Below, in pieces: positions 53,672 to 62,892 of a DNA stretch of 64,000 nt (its first letter is position 1; each line of letters starts with the position of its first letter). The stretch comes from Streptococcus mitis B6 (GTDB taxonomy: Bacteria > Bacillota > Bacilli > Lactobacillales > Streptococcaceae), in the NCBI RefSeq assembly GCF_000027165.1, contig NC_013853.1, positions 1,364,001 through 1,428,000 on the forward strand. Reading direction: 5' to 3'. Below the pieces are notes generated by a model. The model was not told where the DNA came from, searched no databases, and was given only the letters and a program-made list of their open reading frames with translations. Made by a program: the position numbers and the translations under genes.

Positions 53672-54382
53672 TTAGCCACCTAGGTATGCTTTTCTGACTT
53701 CTTCTGATGATGCGAGTTCTTTTCCTGTTCCTGATAGAACGATTTTTCCTGTTTCCAATACATATCCTCGGTCAGAGATTGCGAGTGCCTTATTGGCATT
53801 TTGTTCAATCAAGAGGACAGTTGTCCCTTGCTTCTGGATATCTTGAATGATATCAAAAATCTCTTGAATAAAGATTGGGGCAAGTCCCATTGATGGTTCA
53901 TCTAAAAGAAGAAGTTTTGGTGTTGACATAAGAGCGCGTCCCATGGCAAGCATTTGTTGTTCTCCTCCTGAAAGAGTAGCTGCGTCCTGGTTCTTCCGTT
54001 CTTCAAGACGAGGAAAGCGTGAGAAAACCTTCTTCAAGTTAGCTTGATTTTCTTCACGATTTTTCTTTAAGAAAGCTCCCATTTCAAGATTTTCCATAAC
54101 AGTCAAGCCAGGAAAGACGTGGCGTCCTTCTGGAACTTGTGAAAGACCACCTGCTACGATTTTCTGAGCCGGCATTTTTTGGATTTCTTGACCTAAAAAT
54201 TCAATCTTTCCTGAACTCGGTTTAACCAAACCAGACAAGGTACGGAGAATGGTTGTCTTACCAGCACCATTAGCACCGATAAGGGAAACTACCTCTCCTT
54301 CATTCACTTCAAAGCTTACATCACGGACTGCTTGGATCATACCGTAATGCACAGAAAGATTTTCAACTTTTAACATCGACAT
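53672..54382 (-). CDS. livF: Branched-chain amino acid ABC transporter ATPase LivF
   Basis: 236 residues. Walker A GANGAGKTT, signature LSGGEQQMLAMGRAL, Walker B LLLLDEPSMGLAP with EQNA in place of the H-loop Asp-rich motif. Last gene of livJHMGF; start abuts livG. It powers import of Leu/Ile/Val. Confidence 0.95.
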   Translation of the reverse strand: MSMLKVENLSVHYGMIQAVRDVSFEVNEGEVVSLIGANGAGKTTILRTLSGLVKPSSGKIEFLGQEIQKMPAQKIVAGGLSQVPEGRHVFPGLTVMENLEMGAFLKKNREENQANLKKVFSRFPRLEERKNQDAATLSGGEQQMLAMGRALMSTPKLLLLDEPSMGLAPIFIQEIFDIIQDIQKQGTTVLLIEQNANKALAISDRGYVLETGKIVLSGTGKELASSEEVRKAYLGG

Positions 54383-55146
54383 TAGGCTTCACCTCCTAGA
54401 TAAGCTTCGATAACACGTTTATTGGTCTTAATTTCGTCCGGAGTTCCTTGAGCAATCAAACGACCATATTCAAGTACGTAGATACGTTCTGTAACATCCA
54501 TGACCAGATTCATATCGTGTTCAATCAGCATGATCGTAATCTTAAATTCATCTTTGATACGACGAATTAACTCAGTCAATTCCGCTGTTTCCTGTGGGTT
54601 CATACCTGCTGCTGGTTCATCTAAAAAGAGAATCTTAGGTTCCGTAGCAAGGGCACGAACAATTTCCAAACGACGTTGTTGTCCATAGGCGAGGTTTTTA
54701 GCAAGCGTTTCTGCATCACCATCTAAATCAAAGATTTTAAGCAATTCCAAGGCTTTAGCCTTTAATTCTTTTTCACTCTTGTAAAAAGCTGGTAAGCGTA
54801 AGAAACTAGCAAAAACATGTTGTTTGTGATGGTTGCCAAAAGCAATCAAAACATTATCCAAAACCGTTAAATCTTTAAAGAGACGGATATTTTGGAATGT
54901 ACGTCCAAGTCCCAAAGAAGCAATCTTATAAGGTGACTTTCCATTCAAAAGGTGACCATCTAAGGTTACTGTTCCCTCACTTGGCTCATAAACACCCGTC
55001 AAGAGGTTGAAAAGGGTCGTTTTCCCAGCTCCATTTGGACCGATTAGTCCAACCAGTTCTCCTTCGTTCAATTCAAGAGTCACATCTCCAACAGCTGTTA
55101 GACCGCCAAAATGTTTGGTTAACTGTTTTACTTCAAGTAATGCCAT
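54382..55146 (-). CDS. livG: Branched-chain amino acid ABC transporter ATPase LivG
   Basis: 254 residues. Walker A GPNGAGKTT, signature LAYGQQRRLEIVRAL, Walker B ILFLDEPAAGMNP, H-loop EHDMNLV. Characteristic LivG insertion FQNIRLFKDLTVLDNVLIAF. Overlaps livM and livF by one base. Confidence 0.95.
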   Translation of the reverse strand: MALLEVKQLTKHFGGLTAVGDVTLELNEGELVGLIGPNGAGKTTLFNLLTGVYEPSEGTVTLDGHLLNGKSPYKIASLGLGRTFQNIRLFKDLTVLDNVLIAFGNHHKQHVFASFLRLPAFYKSEKELKAKALELLKIFDLDGDAETLAKNLAYGQQRRLEIVRALATEPKILFLDEPAAGMNPQETAELTELIRRIKDEFKITIMLIEHDMNLVMDVTERIYVLEYGRLIAQGTPDEIKTNKRVIEAYLGGEA

Positions 55147-56102
55147 TAGTTTTGTTCCTCCTTCTTAGATTTTTTAAAGAAACGTGATAGGCTCAATTCC
55201 CATGTACCAAGGAGTCCACCTGGTCTGAAAATCATTACCAATACCAAGGCCAAAGCGTAGATAATCATACGCACGCTAGCAACATCTTGGAGAAGCATAT
55301 TCAAAATTCCAAGAACAATAGCTGAAACAATGGCACCTGTAATGGAACCAAGGCCACCAAAGACAACAATGATCAAAACGTTGATTGAGTTGATAAAGGT
55401 GTAATCTTTCGGTACAACTGAACCGATAAATCCTGCCTGAAGAGACCCTGCAATACTTGCAGTAATAGCACCAAAGACAAAGGCGATGATTTTAATTTTT
55501 GTCGTATTAACCCCAACTGACTCAGCAGCGATTTCATCTTCACGAACAGAGAGGGTTGAACGACCAATTGGACTACGCAAGAAGTTCAAGGTTGCAATGG
55601 TTGTAATCACGACAAAGAAGTATACCATTTGCCAAGTTGTAAAGTTAGGAATTCCCAAGATACCTGCCGCACCATTTGTAAGGCTTCCACCATTGATGAT
55701 AAAGATACGGATAATTTCAGAAACACCGAGAGTTGCTACCGCAAGATAGTCCCCCTTCAAGCGCAGGGTTGGAATTCCGACAAGTAAGGCAACTGCTCCT
55801 GAAAGCAAAACACCTATAAGCATGGCTCCAAAGAAGGCACCGTAGGTTGGTGATTTAGAACCAATAATAGCAGCGGCATAAGCACCAATCGCCATGAAAC
55901 CAGCATGCCCAAGTGAAAATTGTCCTGAAAAACCGACGATTAGGTTAAGACCCACAGCTAGAATAATATTAATTCCAATTTGTTGTAAAACCTGTACATA
56001 GAATAGATTGAGTACTCCGACTGAAACCAATACACTAATCAAGCCATAGCCAGCTAACAAAAGGAGTAACCATAGAATATTAACTTTTAAATTTTCCTTC
56101 AT
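55146..56102 (-). CDS. livM: Branched-chain amino acid ABC transporter permease LivM
   Basis: 318 residues with about eight to ten membrane helices and the family motifs NLIVGFSGQFSLGHAGFMAIGAYAAA and FGGLGSITGAIVSAIVLGIL. Pairs with LivH. Start overlaps livH end by few bases. Confidence 0.94.
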   Translation of the reverse strand: MKENLKVNILWLLLLLAGYGLISVLVSVGVLNLFYVQVLQQIGINIILAVGLNLIVGFSGQFSLGHAGFMAIGAYAAAIIGSKSPTYGAFFGAMLIGVLLSGAVALLVGIPTLRLKGDYLAVATLGVSEIIRIFIINGGSLTNGAAGILGIPNFTTWQMVYFFVVITTIATLNFLRSPIGRSTLSVREDEIAAESVGVNTTKIKIIAFVFGAITASIAGSLQAGFIGSVVPKDYTFINSINVLIIVVFGGLGSITGAIVSAIVLGILNMLLQDVASVRMIIYALALVLVMIFRPGGLLGTWELSLSRFFKKSKKEEQN

Positions 56103-56105
56103 TGT

Positions 56106-56984
56106 TTACACCTTCTCTTTCACATTTTTACCAAGGATACCAGCTGGGCGGACAATCAAGATCAACAACAAGATTCCATAAACAATTGCATCACGGAAGT
56201 CTGACATCCCAAAGGCTGTTGCAAAGGTTTCCAATAGACCAATCACAAAGCCACCAAGAGCTGCACCAGGAATGATTCCGATACCACCAAGTACCGCGGC
56301 AACGAAAGACTTAAGACCTGGAGTAACCCCCATCAAAGGCTCAAGAGAGTTATAATAGAGGGCAATCAGAACACCAGCTGCACCAGCAAGAGCTGAACCT
56401 AAAGCAAAGGTAAAGCTGATAGTACGGTTCACATTAATCCCCATCAATTGCGCTGCATCACTATCTACGGATACTGCACGCATGGCTTTCCCCATCTTGG
56501 TCTTTTGGACAATGACTTGTAACAAAATCATCAAAATCAAGGAAATGGCCAAGATCATTAACTGCACGTTTGTTAGGCTAACTGGTCCCAAATCATAGCG
56601 AACTGTTTGAATCGCTTGAGGGAAGGCACGAGTATTGGCCCCAACCAGATAGACCATGCCATACTCCAATAGGAAAGAAACCCCAATAGCTGTAATCAAA
56701 ACAGCAATACGAGTAGAGTGACGCAAAGGTCGGTAAGCAAGGAACTCAATCACGACACCAAGAATAGCTGTCGCTAGCATCGCTACAATAAGCGCTACAA
56801 AGAAATTCATTTGGAAAGAATTAATCAAGAAATAACCGATAAAGGCTCCCATCATATAAATATCACCGTGGGCGAAGTTGATGAGCTTGATAATTCCGTA
56901 AACCATGGTATATCCTAGGGCTAACAGCGCATAAACACTACCTAGAATCAAACCATTTACTAGTTGTTGGAGCATAAGATTCAC
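56106..56984 (-). CDS. livH: Branched-chain amino acid ABC transporter permease LivH
   Basis: 292 residues. Starts MNLMLQQLVNGLILGSVYAL; family motif INFAHGDIYMMGAFIGYF; VLGGIGIIPGAALGGFVIGLLE. Forms the channel with LivM. 113 bp separate it from livJ, including a hairpin. Confidence 0.94.
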   Translation of the reverse strand: MNLMLQQLVNGLILGSVYALLALGYTMVYGIIKLINFAHGDIYMMGAFIGYFLINSFQMNFFVALIVAMLATAILGVVIEFLAYRPLRHSTRIAVLITAIGVSFLLEYGMVYLVGANTRAFPQAIQTVRYDLGPVSLTNVQLMILAISLILMILLQVIVQKTKMGKAMRAVSVDSDAAQLMGINVNRTISFTFALGSALAGAAGVLIALYYNSLEPLMGVTPGLKSFVAAVLGGIGIIPGAALGGFVIGLLETFATAFGMSDFRDAIVYGILLLILIVRPAGILGKNVKEKV

Positions 56985-57046
56985 TCTTTCTAATTCTATT
57001 TTTGAGGTTTTTTACGACTTTTTATTGGTTCTTAAACATCGAAACA

Positions 57047-57073
57047 GGGGAATGAGGCAAAAGCCCATTCCCC
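57047..57073 (-). promoter_or_regulatory. Intercistronic hairpin after livJ
   Basis: A perfect 8-bp stem GGGGAATG/CATTCCCC without a T-run between livJ and livH. Such hairpins usually stabilise the upstream mRNA or allow partial read-through, giving more binding protein than permease. Confidence 0.6.
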
Positions 57074-57097
57074 ATTTCAACATTTTTCTGTTTTCTA

Positions 57098-58258
57098 CTA
57101 TGGTTTTACAACTTCTGCTGCTTCAACCTTACCATTGTTCATGGTCATCATATAGGCAGTTTTAACTGTGTTGTGGTCTGCATCGAAGCTTGTTTGACCA
57201 GTTACACCTTCAAAAGCTTTTGTTTTAGCAAGATTATCCTTGATTTCACCAGAATTTTTAGCACCTTTTGCTGCATTTGCTACAAGGTGAACTGAGTCAT
57301 AAGCCAAGGCTGCAAATGTTGAAGGCTCTTCATTGTACTTAGCACGGTATGCATCAAGAAAGGCTTTTGCTTTAGCTGAAACTTCTACAGTAGTTGAGAA
57401 GCCTGAGATAAAGTAGATGTTTGATGCTTTTTCAGGAGTTGCTTGTTGTACAAACTCTTCACCGTTGAATCCATCACCACCAACGATTGGTTTGTCAATT
57501 CCCATACCGCGTGCTTGGTTTACAATTTTACCAGCTTCAGTGTAGTAACCAGGGACAATAATAGCATCAAAGTCTTTCTCTTTCATTTTTGTAAGGGCTG
57601 CTTGGAAGTCTGTGTCACCTGCTACGAAAGTTTCATCTGCAACGATTTCACCCTTGTATGACTCGCGGAAAGATTTGGCAATCCCTTTAGCATAGTCACT
57701 GGCATTGTCAGTGTAAAGAACAACTTTCTTAGCGTTTAATTTTTCAGAAACATAGTTTGAGATAATTTTTCCTTGGAAGCTATCTTGGAAAGTTCCAATA
57801 AAGAGGTAATCTTGACCTTTAGTCAATCCATCTTGAGTCGCACTTGGTGAGATCAATGGAACACCTGCTTTTGTAGCGTTCGCTACCGCAGCTGCAGTCG
57901 CACCAGATGTCGCAGGTCCTACGACTGCTGATACTTTAGATTGGGTTACAAGGTTAGTTGTAACTGAAGCAGCCTCAGCTGTTTCAGACTTATTATCTTT
58001 ATCGACTACTTCGATTTGTTTTCCATCGATACCACCTGCGGCATTGATTTCATCAACAGCCAATTGGGCACCTTTTTGTTCAGCTGTTCCGTATGCAGCT
58101 AAAGAACCTGATTCTTCAAAGTTAAACCCGATTTTAATTGTCTTTTCCTCTACTGAGTTACCAGCAGTGTTGACTGCTCCAGACTTCACTTCTCCACAGG
58201 CTGCAAGAAGTGCTACACTTGCAAGCGCCACAAACGATAGGGCAAATTTTTTCTTCAT
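57098..58258 (-). CDS. livJ: Branched-chain amino acid-binding lipoprotein LivJ
   Basis: 386 residues. Signal peptide with lipobox LLAACGE (Cys21), so lipid-anchored outside. Periplasmic-binding fold type I: IKIGFNFEESGSLAAYG, AQLAVDEINAAGGIDGK, VSAVVGPATSGATAAA. It captures Leu/Ile/Val for LivHMGF. CodY control is predicted from the promoter. Confidence 0.95.
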   Translation of the reverse strand: MKKKFALSFVALASVALLAACGEVKSGAVNTAGNSVEEKTIKIGFNFEESGSLAAYGTAEQKGAQLAVDEINAAGGIDGKQIEVVDKDNKSETAEAASVTTNLVTQSKVSAVVGPATSGATAAAVANATKAGVPLISPSATQDGLTKGQDYLFIGTFQDSFQGKIISNYVSEKLNAKKVVLYTDNASDYAKGIAKSFRESYKGEIVADETFVAGDTDFQAALTKMKEKDFDAIIVPGYYTEAGKIVNQARGMGIDKPIVGGDGFNGEEFVQQATPEKASNIYFISGFSTTVEVSAKAKAFLDAYRAKYNEEPSTFAALAYDSVHLVANAAKGAKNSGEIKDNLAKTKAFEGVTGQTSFDADHNTVKTAYMMTMNNGKVEAAEVVKP

Positions 58259-58295
58259 CTTTTTTGTCTCCTTATTTCTTAAATAGTCTGTTAAG

Positions 58296-58324
58296 AATAT
58301 ACCGAATTATCAGAAAATTGTCAA
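58296..58324 (-). promoter_or_regulatory. livJ promoter with CodY box in the spacer
   Basis: Reverse strand TTGACA (58319-58324), 17 bp, TATATT (58296-58301). AATTTTCTGATAATT at 58305-58319 matches the CodY consensus at 14 of 15 positions. CodY bound with branched-chain amino acids would block the promoter. Confidence 0.75.
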
Positions 58325-58332
58325 CACTTTTC

Positions 58333-58608
58333 TTAAATTTTTCCGATGATAACGTTTTCCTCTCGATAAAGATTGCCCACAAAGGGTGTTTCCAACTCTT
58401 GGATATGACAAACTCTAACTTTTTTAATAAATTTTTCCTTGCTCAAGCGCCCAATCAATTGCTCTACTTCTTGAGTTGGAACATAGAGTTGTAAGTAACG
58501 ATGTTTCTTGGAATGATAGGTAATATCTCCATAATCCTGCAGTTTTTTGGCATCACGATTATAGTAAAGATAGATAATCAAGCCAGATCGATTGACTTTT
58601 TCAAACAT
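58333..58608 (-). CDS. YlbG-family (DUF2129) protein
   Basis: 91 residues. [20 protein letters not shown] with the DUF2129 pattern [18 protein letters not shown]. Small cytoplasmic protein conserved in Firmicutes; function unknown. It lies between clpP and livJ. Confidence 0.88.
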   Translation of the reverse strand: MFEKVNRSGLIIYLYYNRDAKKLQDYGDITYHSKKHRYLQLYVPTQEVEQLIGRLSKEKFIKKVRVCHIQELETPFVGNLYREENVIIGKI

Positions 58609-58649
58609 GATGAATCCTCTTTCTAAGAAATCTCTCCCTATTATACCAA

Positions 58650-58678
58650 AAAAAGCAAACCCAGTCGAGTTTGCCTTT
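58650..58678 (-). terminator. clpP terminator
   Basis: Stem AAAAAGCAAAC/GTTTGCCTTTTT with a short loop; reverse strand ends in T-run. Confidence 0.8.
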
Positions 58679-58686
58679 TTTGATCA

Positions 58687-59277
58687 TTAGTTCAATGAAT
58701 TGTTAGCCATGATTTCATCAATAAAGCCATATTCGAGTGTTTCTTGGGCGCTCATCCAGTTATCGCGTTCTGCATCTGCGTGGACTTTTTCGATTGACTG
58801 ACCTGAATTTTCAGCCAAGATTTTTTCCAAGGTTTTACGAGTTTTAAGCAAATGTTCTGCAGCAATCGCCATATCGGTTTGTTGAGTACCACCACCTGTA
58901 CCACCCATTGGTTGGTGGATCATATACTCTGCATTTGGAAGCATGAAACGTTTGCCTTTTGCTCCACTTGATGCAATGACTGTACCCATAGATGCAGCCA
59001 TTCCCATAACGATGGTTTGGACATCTGCCTTGATAAAGTTCATGGTATCAACGATTGCCAAACCAGCTGAAACGGAACCACCAGGTGTATTGACATAAAG
59101 GTAAATATCTTTTGTACTATCTTGGGCATCCAAGAAAAGCAACTGGGCAATAACAGAGTTAGCCATATTGTCTTCAACGGGACCTGTCAGCATAATGATG
59201 CGGTCTTTGAGAAGACGTGAGTATATATCGTAAGAACGTTCTCCACGGCTTGTTTGTTCAATAACTACAGGAATCAT
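58687..59277 (-). CDS. clpP: ATP-dependent Clp protease proteolytic subunit
   Basis: 196 residues. Catalytic Ser96 (GMAASMG), His121 (YMIHQPMGG) and Asp in the C-terminal third complete the triad. Forms the tetradecameric barrel used by ClpC/ClpE/ClpX. CtsR controls it. Confidence 0.96.
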   Translation of the reverse strand: MIPVVIEQTSRGERSYDIYSRLLKDRIIMLTGPVEDNMANSVIAQLLFLDAQDSTKDIYLYVNTPGGSVSAGLAIVDTMNFIKADVQTIVMGMAASMGTVIASSGAKGKRFMLPNAEYMIHQPMGGTGGGTQQTDMAIAAEHLLKTRKTLEKILAENSGQSIEKVHADAERDNWMSAQETLEYGFIDEIMANNSLN

Positions 59278-59331
59278 TCATTTCTCCTTTTGAGTTTTAT
59301 TTTTGTTGGTCAAATGACTAAAGATAAAACT

Positions 59332-59361
59332 ATTATAATACATTGGTCAAAAAAGGTCAAA
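59332..59361 (-). promoter_or_regulatory. clpP promoter with CtsR operator
   Basis: GGTCAAAAAAGGTCAAA (59345-59361) is a perfect CtsR heptad direct repeat. The reverse strand TTGACC, 17 bp, TATAAT promoter overlaps it. A weaker GGTCAAATGAC lies nearer the gene at about 59308. Confidence 0.85.
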
Positions 59362-59450
59362 TTTTTGCTCTGTTTTCATTAGACAGAAACAAAAATTCAA
59401 CCTCCTTTCACGACTGGAAATCCTTTTCCAAGTCAATCTTCTTTTAGATT

Positions 59451-60080
59451 TTATTTCGTACCGAACAAGCGGTCACCAGCATCTCCAAGACCTGGAACGA
59501 TATAACCGTGTTCGTTCAAGCGTTCATCCAAGGCTGCTGTAAAGATTTCTACATCCGGATGAGCTTCTTGAAGGGCTTTTACACCTTCTGGAGCAGATAC
59601 AAGGCAGACAAATTTGATATTTGATGCTCCACGTTTTTTAAGTGAGTCAACAGCCAAGATTGCTGAACCACCTGTTGCCAACATTGGGTCTACTACAAAA
59701 ATTTGACGTTGGTCAATATCTTCAGGCAATTTCACCAAGTATTCAACTGGTTGAAGTGTTTCTTCATCACGGTACATACCGATGTGGCCAACTTTAGCAG
59801 CTGGAACTAAGCTCAAGAGCCCATCAACCATCCCGATACCTGCACGCAAGATTGGAACGATGGCCAATTTCTTACCTGCCAATTGTTTTTGAACTGTTTT
59901 TGTAATTGGTGTTTCGATTTCCACATCTTCTAGTGGAAGATCACGAAGTACTTCATACCCCATCAACATTGCAATCTCATCTACTAGCTCACGAAAAGCT
60001 TTTGTAGAAGTATCTGTACGACGCAAGATTGACAATTTGTGTTGAATCAGCGGGTGATTAATAACTTCAATTTTTCCCAT
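59451..60080 (-). CDS. upp: Uracil phosphoribosyltransferase
   Basis: 209 residues from the ATG at 60078-60080 (AGAAGGA upstream; an ATG 21 bp earlier is less supported). PRPP loop [18 protein letters not shown] and [13 protein letters not shown] at the C-terminus. It salvages uracil to UMP. Monocistronic; the IS30 copy 3 lies upstream. Confidence 0.95.
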   Translation of the reverse strand: MGKIEVINHPLIQHKLSILRRTDTSTKAFRELVDEIAMLMGYEVLRDLPLEDVEIETPITKTVQKQLAGKKLAIVPILRAGIGMVDGLLSLVPAAKVGHIGMYRDEETLQPVEYLVKLPEDIDQRQIFVVDPMLATGGSAILAVDSLKKRGASNIKFVCLVSAPEGVKALQEAHPDVEIFTAALDERLNEHGYIVPGLGDAGDRLFGTK

Positions 60081-60177
60081 TTTTGGAATTCCTTCTTTCA
60101 ATTTATTCTTCTTATTATACCAAAAAACGGTTTAAAAATCTTTCTAAACCATTTATTTTTGATAATTTTTACATTAG

Positions 60178-61720
60178 CGTAACTTCTCAAAGTAACTTCC
60201 ATCTCTCTCCCAAAACTGGAAGTTAGTCTCAGACGATGAATTATGCTAGAATTAAGTCTGAGACTTTTCGTGAGGAGGCACCTCATGACGAAAAAACAAA
60301 AACATCTCACTCTAGAAGACCGTATTGACATCCAAACTGGAATCAGCCAACAGGAGACTTTCCGTTCCATCGCTGAGAAGATGGGGAAAGACCCGTCAAC
60401 GATTTCAAAGGAAATCAAGCGCAATCGCATCATGCATCCAACATCCGTCAAATCTGATTGCACGGATTGCCCTCTTCTCAAAAAAGCTCCTTATGTCTGT
60501 AACAACTGTCCAAAAAAGAGGACGGATTGTGGGTTTAACCGCTATCTTTACTACGCGAAAAAGGCACAGGAGCAGTACGAGACTATGTTGAGGGAATCCA
60601 GACAGGGCATTCCCCTAAACAAGGAAAGTTTTTATCAGATGGACAAGGTCTTAACCCAAGGCATCCAGAAGAAACAAAGCATCTACCATATCATTCAGAC
60701 ACATAACCTACCTGTGTCGAAAGCTACGGTGTATCGGCATGCCAAGCTGGGCTATCTGACAGCCAAGCCCATTGATTTCCCTCGGATGGTCACGTTCAAG
60801 GAACGCAGAAAATCCAGAAAAGTAGCTATTCCTAAAGAGCTGAAAATTGGGCGGACCTATCAAGATTTCCAAGAGTTACGAGAAACAGATGATTTCTTCA
60901 AATGGTTGGAAATGGACACGGTCATCGGCAGACCTGGTGGAAAGCTACTGCTCACCTTCAACGTTTCCTTCTGCAACTTCCTCTTCGCCCTGCTTTTGAA
61001 CAACAAGACCGCTCTGGAGGTCGCCACTAAATTCGCAGCTTTGAAAGAAAGAGTCATGGACGGAGGGTGTGCGTTCCATCAGCTGTTCCCTGTCATTCTC
61101 ACAGACAACGGATCTGAGTTCGCCTATGTGGAGGAGCTTGAGCGAGACATTGATGGGAAGTCTCACCTCTACTTCTGCGACCCTAGCCGTCCTGACCAGA
61201 AGGGGCGGATTGAGAAGAACCATACGGTTTTGCGAGCCATTCTTCCCAAGGGCACTTCCTTTGACCAGCTGACTCAGAAAGACGTCAATCTAGTCATTTC
61301 CCATGTCAATTCCTTGAAACGAGAAGAGTTTCAAGGAAAATCTGCTTACGACATCTTCACCTTCACCTTTGGCGAGGACATCGCTGCTCTTCTGGGTTGC
61401 CAATTTGTCAAACCAGAAGACACACACCTATCACCTGATTTATTGAAATAAAGGGAATTTTCCCCTCTAACTACACATCTTATCACCATCGAAAAGTCTC
61501 ACACTAAACGCTAGCAACTGGAATTTACTCTAAGACGACTCTGTTTTAGGGCTATTTGTCGTGCACTTTTTTCTGAGTCTTTTCGCTTTTGAACCCTTAT
61601 ATATCAAGAAAAAGAAAACCAGTGGAAGTTAGTCTAAGACGGATTTCCACTGATTTCACGCGTTTTTCTCATACTAAAAGCTAGGTTGTGGGAAACTGGA
61701 AGTTAGTTTTAGAAGTTACC
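60178..61720 (+). mobile_element. IS30-family element, copy 3
   Basis: 1,543 bp with 13-bp direct repeats ATTTTTACATTAG (60165-60177 and 61721-61733). The right duplication contains the stop codon of comEB. The element separates comEB from a hairpin (about 60123-60150) that looks like its original terminator. The ends and repeats match copies 1 and 2. Confidence 0.92.
60285..61451 (+). CDS. IS30-family transposase, copy 3
   Basis: 388 residues. AGGAGGCACCTC precedes the ATG (one base differs from copies 1 and 2). DDE residues are intact. Essentially the same protein as copy 1. Confidence 0.92.
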   Translation: MTKKQKHLTLEDRIDIQTGISQQETFRSIAEKMGKDPSTISKEIKRNRIMHPTSVKSDCTDCPLLKKAPYVCNNCPKKRTDCGFNRYLYYAKKAQEQYETMLRESRQGIPLNKESFYQMDKVLTQGIQKKQSIYHIIQTHNLPVSKATVYRHAKLGYLTAKPIDFPRMVTFKERRKSRKVAIPKELKIGRTYQDFQELRETDDFFKWLEMDTVIGRPGGKLLLTFNVSFCNFLFALLLNNKTALEVATKFAALKERVMDGGCAFHQLFPVILTDNGSEFAYVEELERDIDGKSHLYFCDPSRPDQKGRIEKNHTVLRAILPKGTSFDQLTQKDVNLVISHVNSLKREEFQGKSAYDIFTFTFGEDIAALLGCQFVKPEDTHLSPDLLK

Positions 61721-61724
61721 ATTT

Positions 61725-62192
61725 TTACATTAGATCAGCCTCTTTAAGAGCAGCCTGTACTGTCTCAAGTGGTAAATGAGTCAATTCTGTTCCCTTTTCT
61801 TGATAAAGGTATTGGGCATAGTCGTCCATTCGGTACTGGTTGATATAAACCACGCGCTTGCAACCGACCTGCAGCAATTGTTTTGTACAGTTCAGACAAG
61901 GAAAATGGGTCACATAGGCTGTAAATCCTTTAGGAACACCACGTTCTGCACCTTGAAGGATAGCATTGACCTCAGCGTGAAGGGTGCGAACACAATGGCC
62001 TTCAATGACCAAACATTCGTGATCAATACAATGCTCGGTCCCTGACACCGAACCATTGTAACCAGTAGAAATAACCTTATTGTCCTTTACCAGAATCGCA
62101 CCCACTTTGGCACGTTTACAAGTGGAACGATTGGCAATTAGTAAGGCTTGGGCTGCAAAATACTCATCCCATGCTAGTCTTTTTTCAGTCAT
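61725..62192 (-). CDS. comEB: dCMP deaminase (ComEB)
   Basis: 155 residues. Zinc motifs HAEVNAILQ and PCLNCTKQL, plus C-terminal region; deaminates dCMP to dUMP for thymidylate synthesis. ComEB is the name for the late-competence operon paralogue, but competence function is not demonstrated. The stop lies 4 bases inside the IS30 copy 3 duplication. Confidence 0.9.
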   Translation of the reverse strand: MTEKRLAWDEYFAAQALLIANRSTCKRAKVGAILVKDNKVISTGYNGSVSGTEHCIDHECLVIEGHCVRTLHAEVNAILQGAERGVPKGFTAYVTHFPCLNCTKQLLQVGCKRVVYINQYRMDDYAQYLYQEKGTELTHLPLETVQAALKEADLM

Positions 62193-62210
62193 CTCTTTTC
62201 TCCTTTTTCT

Positions 62211-62768
62211 CTATTTTTTAAAAAATGGTAACCGTAAATCCGCAATCTTTTCAGCAGGTATCTTCATGCCATCCTTGATCCATTTTAGAAGGACAGAGAC
62301 GATGGCCGAGCTCCAGAAAGAATGAAGATAAGAGCTGACACCTTTTGATTTTCCATGGTATTTTTCTAGAAATTCCTGCATGGCTTGGACAAAGATTTTT
62401 TCCAGATGGTAATCCAAGGCCAGTTGAATCACTCTGGCTTCCTTTCTTGCTTCTCGGAAAAGGTGAACCCAGACCAGATAAAGGTCTGTCTTTAAATCAT
62501 AATGATGCAACTGTTCCATAATATTGTGAACAGTTCGTTTAAAGACGCTTTCTAAAATCTCCTCTTTGGAATCATAATTACGGTAAAAGGCTGCACGAGA
62601 AACTCCTGCACGTTTGACCAATTCAGAAATACTAATCTTGGTCAGGTCCTTTTTTTCCAAGAGTTGCAAGAGGGCAGTTTCAATAGCTTCTCTAGTCAAT
62701 AAATTAGATTCTTGGTTTGATTTTCTGAGATTTTCAAGAGACTTTTCAGAGATTCTACGTTCAGACAT
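62211..62768 (-). CDS. TetR-family transcriptional regulator
   Basis: 185 residues. The helix-turn-helix ISISELVKRAGVSRAAFYRNYDSKEEILESVF lies at about 40-75. The ligand-binding part is not assigned. Lies 18 bp from comEB on the same strand and divergent from degV at 62893, whose region it may regulate. Confidence 0.9.
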   Translation of the reverse strand: MSERRISEKSLENLRKSNQESNLLTREAIETALLQLLEKKDLTKISISELVKRAGVSRAAFYRNYDSKEEILESVFKRTVHNIMEQLHHYDLKTDLYLVWVHLFREARKEARVIQLALDYHLEKIFVQAMQEFLEKYHGKSKGVSSYLHSFWSSAIVSVLLKWIKDGMKIPAEKIADLRLPFFKK

Positions 62769-62892
62769 AACATTTTCTTTCTACTTGTCACAACAGACGG
62801 ATGAGGCTTTTGTTTCAAGGGCTTTCATGATATAATTGTAAAAAAAGACAGAACCTTTGTCAATGTATAACTGACAAAGATGGAGAATTTCT

